A stretch of 64,000 bases of DNA from DAISKN01 sp963716925 (GTDB taxonomy: Bacteria; Acidobacteriota; Vicinamibacteria; Marinacidobacterales; SMYC01): assembly GCA_963716925.1 (NCBI GenBank), contig CAVQUX010000018.1, forward strand, positions 62,001-126,000. The letters are read 5' to 3'. How positions within the stretch are numbered: position 1 is the first letter of the stretch; each line of letters begins with the position of its first letter. Shown piece after piece: positions 1 through 7,678 of this stretch. The notes beneath the pieces are model-generated. The model was given only the letters and a program-made list of their open reading frames with translations. It made no database searches and was not told where the DNA came from. Position numbers and translations under genes: made by a program.

Positions 1-1004
1 TCGTCGTCGACGTGCTCGGCGACGAGCCGCGCGAGCTCGAGGAACGTCCGCACTTCGCGGCCCTCGACCCGCACCCCGCCCTCGCCGAGAGGCTCCGCGT
101 CCCTGAGCCGGGCGGCGACGTTCGCGACGACGAGCGTGTACTGCTTCTGGTCGTCCTCGGCGTCCGTGAAGAGGAACGGCAGGAGTCCCTCGCGGCAGAA
201 CTCGGCCAGGCTCCAGAAGTAGGAACGGACCCCCGTCGGTCGGGTGGCCACGTCGGGGGCGGCGTTTCGGTCCCCCCGCCTCGGCGGAGCCCAGAGCTCG
301 ACGCTCCGGAAGGCGTCGGGCACGAGGCCCAGCTTCTCGTACCGGCGGCGATCGCGGTCCTCCAGCCGGGAGTTCCGGTGGTCGAGAAAGAGCAGGTCTT
401 CCCCCTTGACGTTGTAGATGAGGGCCTTGGTGTTCAGGGCATCGGCCCCGAGGACCTTCGAATGGAACAGGCTGTAAAGAAGGAAGCTCGCGTAGGTCGT
501 CTTGGTCGCGACTCCCGAGATACCGCTGATGTTGACGTGGGCCCCGCGGGTCCCGTCGAGAAACTCGAGGTTCAGATAGACCGGCTCCTCGTCCCGCGAA
601 AGACCGGCGGCGAGGCGCTTCCCCTCGTCCATCCCGTCGAAGAAGAGCGCCTGCTCCCGGTCGCGGCCTCTCGCCCGGCGCACTTCCTGGCCGGGAAGCG
701 GGGGAACGAACACCTCGGGCTCGAACCGGGTGGCCACGATCTTCGCTGCCTGGCTCACCTGCGCCGGAAGCACCCCGCTCTCGATGAGAAAGACGTCGGA
801 GTCGAATCGCGCTCCCTCGTGTCGGGCCCTCACCTGGGTGACGAGCCCGAAGATGCGGACGCACTCGCCGTTCGGGAGCTTCCTCTCGAGCGCGACCACG
901 TCGTCGAGCTGGAGGAACTGGCCCTCCGCGATCGCGACCCAGAACTCGAGCGGGGTCGCGTCCTCGGTGCCGATGACTCGACCGGCGATTTCGGATTCGC
1001 TCAC
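1..1004 (-). CDS. HerA-like HAS-barrel/DUF87 ATP-binding protein (C-terminus cut by window edge)
   Basis: An open frame runs from a GTG at 1004 off the left edge, about 334 residues. The N-terminal 120 residues look like the HAS-barrel seen before HerA/DUF87 motor ATPases. At about residue 160-180 comes GISGVATKTTYASFLL, the P-loop form (TKT rather than GKT) typical of the bacterial HerA-like ATP-binding family, followed by a YNVKGEDLLFLD strand. Family members are hexameric DNA-translocating ATPases often paired with NurA-type nucleases in end resection. The Walker B part lies outside the window. An upstream in-frame GTG near 1072 is an alternative start. The 353-residue frame on the other strand is only its shadow. 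Confidence 0.75.
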   Translation of the reverse strand, partial: MSESEIAGRVIGTEDATPLEFWVAIAEGQFLQLDDVVALERKLPNGECVRIFGLVTQVRARHEGARFDSDVFLIESGVLPAQVSQAAKIVATRFEPEVFVPPLPGQEVRRARGRDREQALFFDGMDEGKRLAAGLSRDEEPVYLNLEFLDGTRGAHVNISGISGVATKTTYASFLLYSLFHSKVLGADALNTKALIYNVKGEDLLFLDHRNSRLEDRDRRRYEKLGLVPDAFRSVELWAPPRRGDRNAAPDVATRPTGVRSYFWSLAEFCREGLLPFLFTDAEDDQKQYTLVVANVAARLRDAEPLGEGGVRVEGREVRTFLELARLVAEHVDD

Positions 1005-1105
1005 TCCGGAGGCGAGTATCTCACTTCCGGGATGAGGCCGCGAGGGTGGGGCCCCGCGGCACGGATGCACTAGAATGCCCCCTCGCCGTCGAGAGAGGAG
1101 TCCCG

Positions 1106-2386
1106 ATGAAAGCACTCGCTGGATGCGTCGCCGCCCTGGTTCTCAGCGCTTCTGCCGAGGCCCAGGTCACCGTGATACGTGCGGGCCGCTTGATCGACGG
1201 CCGTGGAGGCGAGCCGCTCGAGCCGGCGACGGTCGTCGTCGAGGGCGATCGAATCCGGGAGGTCGGCAAGAACCTCGCGATTCCGCCGGGAGCAACGGTT
1301 GTCGATCTCGGCTCGGCCACCCTCCTCCCCGGTCTCATCGACCTCCACACGCACATGGTGGACCGCGCCGACGTGCACTGGGAGGAGGCGCTTCTGAAGA
1401 CGACGCCTCCGGACGCGGCGCTCTACGGAGCTCGAAACGCGCTGGTAACGCTGATGGCGGGCTTCACCACCTGCCGCGACATGGGCCCGACCTGGCCCTA
1501 CGTCGACGTCTCGCTCCGAAACGCCATCGATTCCGGAGTGGTCCCGGGACCGCGCATGATGGTCGCGGGGAACTACGTCACTTCGACGGGAGGCGCGGGA
1601 GACGCGCGGCAGTTCTCGATCTACGTCGACGTGCCGATCGTGCGCAACCTCGCCGACGGACCCGACGAGATCGTCGAAGCGGTGCGCACGAACTTCAAGT
1701 ACGGCGCCGACTTCATCAAGATCCTCGCCACCGGAGCGGTGCTCTCGAAGGGAATCGCCCCCACGGCACAACAGTACTCCGACGCCGAGATCGAGGCGGC
1801 GGTCACCGAAGCCGCGCGCTGGGGTCGTCAGGTCGCGGCGCACGCTCATGCCGCCCAGGGGATCCACGCCGCGATCCGGGCCGGGGTCCGGACCATCGAC
1901 CATGGCTCCTATCTCGACGACGAAGCCGTGGAGCTGCTGAAGAAGAGCGATCGCCGGACCTTCTACGTGCCCACCCTCGTGATCAGCGAGGCGGGAACGG
2001 AGGTAATGCCCGAATCCGAGCAGGAACGATTGCGACAGATCAAAGACATCATGCTCCGGGGGTTCCAGCGGGCCCTCGCCGCCGGTCTGCCCATCGGCCT
2101 CGCCACCGATGCTCCCGTCTACCCCCACGGCAAGAACGCCCGGGAGCTCTCCCTCCGGGTCGAGCTCGGGGAGTCGCCGATGTCGGCCCTGGTGTCGGCG
2201 ACGAGCTTGAACGCCGAAATCATGGGGTGGTCCGATCGGGTGGGGAGCGTCGAAGCGGGAAAGTTCGCGGACCTCGTCGGCGTCGAGAAGAATCCGCTCC
2301 GGGACATCACCGAGATCGAGCGCGTCCGCTTCGTGATGAAGGGCGGCGTGGTTTACAGGAACGAGCTGGCTTCGAAGACCCGCTGA
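1106..2386 (+). CDS. secreted metal-dependent amidohydrolase (imidazolonepropionase-like)
   Basis: A 426-residue amidohydrolase-superfamily TIM barrel. The ATG at 1106 has GAGAGGAG just upstream and begins a signal peptide (MKALAGCVAALVLSASAEA), so the longer frame from 1046 is not used. Metal-site motifs are in order: LIDLHTHM, FIKILATG with the bridging lysine, VAAHAHA, TIDHGS and LATDAP, with the aspartate near the C-terminus. Relatives are periplasmic or extracellular peptidases (Xaa-Pro or Xaa-Arg type) or cyclic-amide hydrolases; the substrate cannot be read from sequence. A TAGAAT -10-like box lies at about 1072. It is paralogous to the gene at 3968. Confidence 0.85.
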   Translation: MKALAGCVAALVLSASAEAQVTVIRAGRLIDGRGGEPLEPATVVVEGDRIREVGKNLAIPPGATVVDLGSATLLPGLIDLHTHMVDRADVHWEEALLKTTPPDAALYGARNALVTLMAGFTTCRDMGPTWPYVDVSLRNAIDSGVVPGPRMMVAGNYVTSTGGAGDARQFSIYVDVPIVRNLADGPDEIVEAVRTNFKYGADFIKILATGAVLSKGIAPTAQQYSDAEIEAAVTEAARWGRQVAAHAHAAQGIHAAIRAGVRTIDHGSYLDDEAVELLKKSDRRTFYVPTLVISEAGTEVMPESEQERLRQIKDIMLRGFQRALAAGLPIGLATDAPVYPHGKNARELSLRVELGESPMSALVSATSLNAEIMGWSDRVGSVEAGKFADLVGVEKNPLRDITEIERVRFVMKGGVVYRNELASKTR

Positions 2387-2402
2387 AGGAGATCGAGCGC
2401 GG

Positions 2403-3095
2403 CTATCGGCGTCCGACGGATGGAGCCGCGAGCTCGTGCGGCACCTTCGAGAGATCCCAGTCGATCAAAAGCCCGGTGCCGATGGCCTTCACCGCTTGCT
2501 CGCCATAGACCTTCTCGACGAAGTACATGGCGACGTCGTAGCTCCGGGCGCCTCCAACGGAAGTGAGGGCGTGGCCGGCGTCCACGAAGGAGACGCTTCG
2601 GACGAGCTTCACCTTCGGAAACATCTTCTCGAACGCGTCCTGGTCTCCGGGAAAGGTCGTCGCCCGGACGCCGTCCAGGAGCCCCGCCTTGGCCAGAACG
2701 AAGGCGCCGTCGCAGAGGGAGATGACGTGCCGAGCTTTCCTCCCCGTATCCGCCACCCAGCGGATCAGGCGGGTGTTCTCGAGGTCGGACCCCATGCTGT
2801 TCCTGGCGCTCGGCACGACGAGGACGTCGATGGGCGGCGCATTCTCGAGTGTGTAATCGGGAGTGATGCGGAGGCCCTCGAAGGTGGTGACCGCCCCCTC
2901 CGACAGCGCCACCGTGAAGACCCGCGGCGGCTTCTCGTCGTGAAACATCACGTGGTGGATGACGTCGAAAGGCGCCATGAGCTCGGTGTTGTAGACGCCT
3001 TCCAGCATCAGGAAGGCGACGTTCGCCGGCCGGAAGCTCGAATCCCCGACCGAAGCCGCCGCCAGCGCCGCCGTCAAAATCGTCTGCAGAAGCAT
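2403..3095 (-). CDS. DJ-1/PfpI-family protein with signal peptide
   Basis: A protein of 230 residues in the class I glutamine amidotransferase-like fold, of the GlxA/AraC N-domain type. The ATG at 3095 follows GGAGG at 4-5 nt spacing and starts a short signal-like segment (MLLQTILTAALAAASVG), so 3131 is rejected as start. The nucleophile elbow is SLCDGAFVLAKAG, with Cys at the expected place, and a GLLDG turn follows. No DNA-binding domain is attached, unlike GlxA-type regulators. It lies 33 bp behind the DsbA-like gene on the same strand, so the two probably form an operon; a role in thiol or carbonyl stress outside the cytoplasm is inference. Confidence 0.75.
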   Translation of the reverse strand: MLLQTILTAALAAASVGDSSFRPANVAFLMLEGVYNTELMAPFDVIHHVMFHDEKPPRVFTVALSEGAVTTFEGLRITPDYTLENAPPIDVLVVPSARNSMGSDLENTRLIRWVADTGRKARHVISLCDGAFVLAKAGLLDGVRATTFPGDQDAFEKMFPKVKLVRSVSFVDAGHALTSVGGARSYDVAMYFVEKVYGEQAVKAIGTGLLIDWDLSKVPHELAAPSVGRR

Positions 3096-3127
3096 CGCGT
3101 CCTCCGTGGGCTCGTGCCGCGAGTATG

Positions 3128-3905
3128 TCACTTCGGAGGGGGCGCCGCGAGGACGTGCTCCACCAGACGAAGGAGAGCGCCGTCCTGGTACTCCGCAGCG
3201 CGGCGGCCGTTGACGAAGAACGTGGGGGTGCCGGTGACGCCGAGACTCCGCGCGAGAGTAATGTCTTCCTTCACTTTCCGAAGCGGCTCGGGGGAGTTCA
3301 TACAGCGATTGAGCTCGCCCATTTCGAGCGAGAGAGCGCGCGCGATGCCGCCGAGGACGTCATCTGAAAGCTCGTTCTCCTGGAAGAGAGCGTCGTGCGC
3401 CTTCCAGAACCCGTCGGGGCTCGACTGGCCCGGAGCAGCGCGCGAGAAGGGCCGCCTTGCAGGCGAAGGGATGAAGCTGCCTCTCCAGGGCATCGTGGCA
3501 GGCGGTATCGATGGGGAAGTTCTTGAAGACCAGTCGGACGTCCTCCGGATGCCTGGCGAGAACCGCCCGCACCGCCTCCGCCCCCTTGCGGCAGAACGGG
3601 CATTGGAAATCGCTGAACTCCACCAGGGTCACGGGAGCGCCCGCGGGACCGAGGCTGAAATCCGCGGAGGAGACTTCGATCGCCTGCTGCGGCATCTGCT
3701 CGAAGTTGGAGAAGGCTGTCTCCGCGGTATCCTCGGGTGCCGGGGGCGGCGGCGTATCCGGTTCGTCGTCGGGGATGTATCGCCATACCAGGGCCAGGAC
3801 CAGGAGGAGCGCGAGTCCCGCGAACGGCAGCATCGAGAGAACAAACGGCTCTTCGGCGGTCTTTTCCGGCGAGGCCTTTTCCGGAGAAGCGTTGTCTTGC
3901 GCCAC
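3128..3905 (-). CDS. membrane-anchored DsbA-family thiol oxidoreductase, interrupted by a frameshift
   Basis: It starts at GTG 3905 with a cytoplasmic stub and one membrane helix (FVLSMLPFAGLALLLVLALV), followed by a Pro-rich linker and a thioredoxin-like domain with the FQCPFCRKG active site. The frame breaks after AALLARC and continues in another frame as QSSPDGFWKAHDALFQ through GTPTFFVNGR, the cis-Pro loop. Removing one base from the CCC at 3429-3431 gives a continuous DsbA domain (CSGQSSPDGFW). The protein would be about 258 residues and act in the periplasm, oxidising or isomerising disulfides. A consensus error is the likelier cause than decay, because both halves are fully conserved. 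Confidence 0.8.
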
Positions 3906-3932
3906 GGAATCAGTATGCCACCGGGCGCGGAG

Positions 3933-3959
3933 TTGACATCCCGGGCTTCCCGATTTAAA
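3933..3959 (+). promoter_or_regulatory. sigma-70-like promoter of amidohydrolase 3968
   Basis: TTGACA (3933-3938) is followed after 15 bp by TTTAAA (3954-3959). The ATG is only 8 nt further on and has no Shine-Dalgarno, which fits a leaderless or nearly leaderless transcript. The 15 bp spacer is short. Confidence 0.45.
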
Positions 3960-3967
3960 CCCCCCGT

Positions 3968-5209
3968 ATGACGCTCCCTTTTCTAGCTCTCGGTCTCCTG
4001 CTGGCCGAGCTCTATGCGATCGAGCCGTCGCGGGTCTTCGACGGCGAGAACCTTCAATCCGGATGGCGGGTCGTGGTACGGGGAGAGCGGATCGAGGCCG
4101 CCGGTCCGGCGAGCACGGTCGCGGCCCCGCCCGGCGCCGAGCGGCTCGCGCTCGCGACCGCGACGCTCCTCCCGGGACTCATCGAGGCGCACTCGCACGT
4201 TCTCCTCCACGCGTACGACGAAGCTTCGTGGAACGACCAGGTCTTGAAGGAGCCGCGGTCCCTCCGCGTGGCCCGGGCGACGAATCACCTGCGGGATACG
4301 CTTCTCGCGGGATTCACCACCATACGCGATCTGGGCACCGAGGGCGCGGCCTACGACGACGTGGGGCTCAAGCAGGCGGTCGAGCAGGGAATCCTCGTCG
4401 GTCCGAGGATGATCGTCGCCACCCGCGCGATCGTCGCCACCGGGAGCTACGGCCCGAAAGGCTTCGATCCCGAGTGGGACGTCCCTCTCGGAGCCGAGCC
4501 CGCGGACGGGGACGATCTCGTGAGGGTGGTGCGCGATCAGATCGGAAAGGGCGCCGACTGGATCAAGGTCTACGCCGACTATCGCTGGGGCGCGAAGGGG
4601 GAATCGAGGGCGACGTTCTCGGTGGAAGAGCTCAGGCGGATCGTGGAGACCGCGAAGTCGAGCGGCCGCTCGGTCGTCGCCCACGCCGGGACGGCGGAGG
4701 GAATGAGGCGCGCGGTCGAGGCCGGGGTCGAGACCATCGAGCATGGATACGGAGGAACCCCGGAGATCTTCCGCCTCATGGCCGCACGCGGAGTGGCCCT
4801 CTGCCCGACTCTCGCCGCGACCGACGCCACCTCCCGCTACGCGGGTTGGAAGAAGGGGGTGGATCCCGACCCTCCGCGGGTCCTCGAGGCGAAGAGCTCG
4901 TTTCGAGCGGCGCTCGACGCCGGGGTCGTGGTCTGCAACGGGAGCGACGTCGGCGTCTTTCCCCATGGCGACAACGCCCGGGAGCTCGAGCTCATGGTGG
5001 AGTACGGCATGACGCCGGTCTCGGCTTTGAGATCGGCGACCTCCGTCAACGCGCGCGTCCTTCACCTGGAGGACGAGGTCGGACGGGTACGGCCCGGGCT
5101 TCTCGCGGATCTGGTCGCGGTCGAAGGCGATCCTACGAGCGACATCTCGAGCTTGAGGAAGGTCGTTCTCGTCATGAAGGGCGGGAAGATCCATCGGACG
5201 ACCCCTTAG
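3968..5209 (+). CDS. secreted metal-dependent amidohydrolase, paralogue of the gene at 1106
   Basis: A 413-residue amidohydrolase. The N-terminus MTLPFLALGLLLAELYA is a short signal peptide. Metal-site motifs are LIEAHSHV, WIKVYADY with the bridging Lys, VVAHAGTAEG, TIEHGYG and CNGSDVGVFPHGDNARE; the last is shared almost word for word with the paralogue (PVYPHGKNARE). It is transcribed away from the DsbA/DJ-1 pair from the promoter at 3933. A secreted dipeptidase or lactamase-type hydrolase is likely; the exact substrate is unknown. Confidence 0.85.
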   Translation: MTLPFLALGLLLAELYAIEPSRVFDGENLQSGWRVVVRGERIEAAGPASTVAAPPGAERLALATATLLPGLIEAHSHVLLHAYDEASWNDQVLKEPRSLRVARATNHLRDTLLAGFTTIRDLGTEGAAYDDVGLKQAVEQGILVGPRMIVATRAIVATGSYGPKGFDPEWDVPLGAEPADGDDLVRVVRDQIGKGADWIKVYADYRWGAKGESRATFSVEELRRIVETAKSSGRSVVAHAGTAEGMRRAVEAGVETIEHGYGGTPEIFRLMAARGVALCPTLAATDATSRYAGWKKGVDPDPPRVLEAKSSFRAALDAGVVVCNGSDVGVFPHGDNARELELMVEYGMTPVSALRSATSVNARVLHLEDEVGRVRPGLLADLVAVEGDPTSDISSLRKVVLVMKGGKIHRTTP

Positions 5210-5303
5210 AGCGTTCTCCGGAGTCGATCCTCAGTATTTCTTCAGAGCTCGTGGCTAAGCTCGTCGTGGAGACGATGATTTCCATTGACGAGGAGGCATT
5301 CCC

Positions 5304-5412
5304 ATGAACCCACGAGCTCTCTTGATTCCGATCCTGTTGACGACGGCTTCGATTCTCGAGGGTCCCGCATCCGCGGACGACAAGCAGGAGATTCCCTTCA
5401 GTAAAGCGAAGA
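5304..5412 (+). pseudogene. 5' fragment of a secreted-protein gene, cut at a rearrangement junction
   Basis: GAGGAGG sits 8 nt before ATG 5304, and the reading frame opens with a clear signal peptide (MNPRALLIPILLTTASI ending ...PASA) and a mature start DDKQEIPFSKAKI. From about 5410 the frame turns into an Arg/Ser-rich shadow of the gene on the other strand. The EIPFSKAKI start resembles a family of small exported proteins in which this segment is followed by a hydrophobic strand; that resemblance is from memory. The rest of the gene is missing. Confidence 0.6.
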
Positions 5413-5793
5413 TACGATGGTCTCGAGTTTCTTCTCGACGGCGTAGAGAAAGGCGTATACCCGGAGCTGGCCCCAGTGGGTGGGCTTCTCGCGGCGGCTC
5501 ACCTCGTCGAGGTCGCCGCGGGTGGTCTTGATCTCTTCGACCACGACGTCCGCTCCGCGCTCGAGAACGCCGTCGATCCGGCCGTGGACTTCGAGAACGA
5601 GCCAGTCTCTCTCGAAGGCGCGACAGACGGGAACTTCCTTCCGATACCCCGAAGGCCGGGATGCCTGGAGCTTCTGATGGGCACGAATCGCTTCGAGCGG
5701 GGAGGTGATGCCGAAGACCTCGAGATCGAGATCTCCCGAGCGCAGACCGCGCTCGACGAGGCCGCGTACGGAGACGCGCAGAGGGGTCTTCAC
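5398..5793 (-). pseudogene. N-terminal PD-(D/E)XK part of a DinG/Rad3-like helicase, truncated
   Basis: A frame of 131 codons from GTG 5793. It matches the N-terminal domain that precedes the helicase in a family of DinG/Rad3-type proteins: SVRGLVERGLRSGDLD, EAIRAHQKLQASRP, then the nuclease-like core GRIDGV and VEEIKTTRGDL, and HWGQLRVYAFLYA. In that family some 600 residues of Rad3-like helicase follow; here the frame ends four codons after LETIV, exactly where the opposite-strand gene is also cut. It may be a relic or an artefactual join. A free-standing nuclease domain is less likely because the core fold is barely complete. Confidence 0.65.
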
Positions 5794-5864
5794 GGCCAGG
5801 GCGTGACTGCGAGCAGGTAACGCATCGTGCCATTCAGTCTAGCTCGTCTCGATGGTCGACCGGT

Positions 5865-6914
5865 CTACTCGTCCACTGGCGCGAACGGGATGTGAAAGCA
5901 GATCTCGCCGTCCTCCACCGGCTCGAGGCCGCCTTCGTCTCCCTGGAGCATCGAGAACACGTGCAGCGCTTTCCGGATCTCCTCGGGAATCATCCAGGAA
6001 GTGGGTCGCTCGAGCTCCCGCCTGAGAATCGTCTCCGACGCCTTGGTGAAGTGAAACCGCAGCGCGTCGAAAATGCGCCCCCGGAGGGCCGGGTCGAGCT
6101 CGCTCTCGACCAGCTCACGGAGGAGCGCTCCGGAATTCTCGAGCTTGATCGCCTTCAGGACCGGAAGCGCGAACCTCCGGAATCGCTTCGAGCTGAAGGC
6201 GTAGCGGGCGCCGATGAAGGAGACGACGGCGGTCGAGCCGATGCGCGCGAGCGCCTGAACGGCGGCGCGCGCGATCGCGTCCTCTCCGGTTTCCAGCAGC
6301 TCGACGAGGTATCCCTCGATCTCCGGGAGTCTCATCACTCCACAAAGCTCCACCAGCGCCCAGCGGAGGTGCCTCGCGCTCTCCTCGAGCACGAGGACTC
6401 TCTTCGCCACGGTCTCTGGGCGCTCGAGGGCCGAGAGCGCCTCGAGGAGGTCGTCGATCTCGTCGCGCTCTCCCGGCGCTGCCGCGCGGGCGTCGAGCTT
6501 CCGGCAGAGGCCCTCGAGCCGCCGCCAGAGCTCGGTCGTGGTCTCGCGATGAAAGTAGGTCCGGCGCTCCAGCCTCGCGATCGCGCGGCGGGAGAGAACG
6601 CTCCTCAGGAGCTCCGCCCGTCCCCGGGTCAGGGAAAGCGGCGCCAGCGATACCCATTGCTCGACGAACGGAGGACGACTCCGGGCGAGCGCCCGGAGCG
6701 CCTCGACGAGGCCTCGCGACGAGAGGCGAAACCGGCAGCCGAAGCTCAAGAGATTCAGGCAGGTCTCCTCGCCGTAGCGATGGCAAGCCTCGAGGACGAG
6801 AAGGGCGAGCTCCTCGTCGGAAGACCAGGATTCGTGGAAATGGAACCCCACGCTGTCCCGCACCATGGAGCGCTCATGGAGCAGGAAGGGCTCGAGACGG
6901 GCAAGGGGGGGCAT
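5865..6914 (-). CDS. HEAT-repeat protein
   Basis: A soluble, mostly alpha-helical protein of 349 residues. The ATG at 6914 is preferred over 6944 because AAGGAG lies 6 nt before it. Helical pairs repeat along the sequence; the clearest HEAT-type unit is about residues 225-260 (AIARAAVQALARIGSTAVVSFI), with preceding units around LVELCGVMRLPEIEGYLVEL. There is no signal peptide, membrane helix or catalytic motif. Such solenoids act as protein-binding scaffolds; no partner is evident. It lies 71 bp upstream of the helicase fragment on the same strand. Confidence 0.65.
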   Translation of the reverse strand: MPPLARLEPFLLHERSMVRDSVGFHFHESWSSDEELALLVLEACHRYGEETCLNLLSFGCRFRLSSRGLVEALRALARSRPPFVEQWVSLAPLSLTRGRAELLRSVLSRRAIARLERRTYFHRETTTELWRRLEGLCRKLDARAAAPGERDEIDDLLEALSALERPETVAKRVLVLEESARHLRWALVELCGVMRLPEIEGYLVELLETGEDAIARAAVQALARIGSTAVVSFIGARYAFSSKRFRRFALPVLKAIKLENSGALLRELVESELDPALRGRIFDALRFHFTKASETILRRELERPTSWMIPEEIRKALHVFSMLQGDEGGLEPVEDGEICFHIPFAPVDE

Positions 6915-6995
6915 TCGGGACTCCTTCCGTTCGCCCTCTTCCATGAAGACGAAATTCCCGGGATGTTCCCGCCCTGCCCTGCCGGGTCGCTGTGC

Positions 6996-7001
6996 TAGAG
7001 T
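6996..7001 (+). promoter_or_regulatory. -10 box placing the start of hydrolase 7010
   Basis: TAGAGT lies 8 nt before ATG 7010, and no ribosome binding site is present. The spacing matches other leaderless-type starts in the window and supports 7010 over the in-frame GTG at 6992. Confidence 0.35.
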
Positions 7002-7009
7002 TTGTGCTG

Positions 7010-7657
7010 ATGGAGTTCGAGGCGCTTCTCTTCCTCGCCCTCGCGGGAGCCGGCGAGGGTGCGGCGGTCCAGGAGCGGGAGCTGCGGCTTTCCGAAAAGA
7101 AGGTCCACTATCTCGAGGCGGGAAACCCGACGGGTCTCGCGGTGCTCCTGCTGCACGGAGCCCGGTTCGATTCGGAGACCTGGCGGACTCTCGGAACCCT
7201 CGACCTTCTGGCGAATGCCGGATTCCACGCCATCGCTCTGGACCTTCCCGGATACGGCCGCTCCGAGGTCTCGCCTCTCGAGCCCGAGCTGTTCCTGGCC
7301 GAAGCGATTTCGGCCCTGGGACTCGAGTCCGCGGTGATCGTCTCCCCGTCGATGAGCGGCCAGTACAGCTTTCCGCTCCTGATTCGCTCGCCCGAAAAAG
7401 CGGCGGCGTTCGTCCCCGTGGCCCCCGCGGGCAGCGACAAATATCTACGCCTCTTGAAGAAGGTCAAAGTGCCGACGCTCATCGTCTGGGGCGAGAAGGA
7501 CGAGATCATTCCGATGCAGAAGTCGGACGCGCTCGCGGCCGTGCTCGAGGACGCGAAGCGAGTCATCCTGAAGGGAGCGGGCCACCCCTGCTACGTCGAC
7601 AGCCCCGAGGAGTTCCACCGGGAGCTGCTCGCGTTCCTCGGGTCGCTGCCTCACTGA
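7010..7657 (+). CDS. alpha/beta hydrolase (ABHD14/CIB-like)
   Basis: A single-domain alpha/beta hydrolase of 215 residues. Oxyanion-side motif LLLHGARFDSETW, nucleophile elbow VSPSMSGQYSFP with Ser, acid WGEKDEIIP with Asp, and base KGAGHPCY with His are all in canonical order. The short core without a large lid resembles ABHD14-type hydrolases. The first 15-18 residues are hydrophobic (EFEALLFLALAGAGEG), possibly an export signal. Substrate unknown; esterase or acyl-hydrolase activity is inferred from the fold. Confidence 0.75.
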   Translation: MEFEALLFLALAGAGEGAAVQERELRLSEKKVHYLEAGNPTGLAVLLLHGARFDSETWRTLGTLDLLANAGFHAIALDLPGYGRSEVSPLEPELFLAEAISALGLESAVIVSPSMSGQYSFPLLIRSPEKAAAFVPVAPAGSDKYLRLLKKVKVPTLIVWGEKDEIIPMQKSDALAAVLEDAKRVILKGAGHPCYVDSPEEFHRELLAFLGSLPH

Positions 7658-7678
7658 ATCCGGAGCGCGGCGAAAGGT

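Noticed and set aside
12..1073. 353-codon plus-strand frame at the left end
   Set aside because: Low-complexity, no start signal, and fully antisense to the HerA-like ATPase, which has a recognisable P-loop.
5304..5531. 75-codon frame as a complete secreted protein
   Set aside because: After residue 37 the sequence is an Arg/Ser-rich antisense of the helicase fragment, so only the 5' part is genuine.
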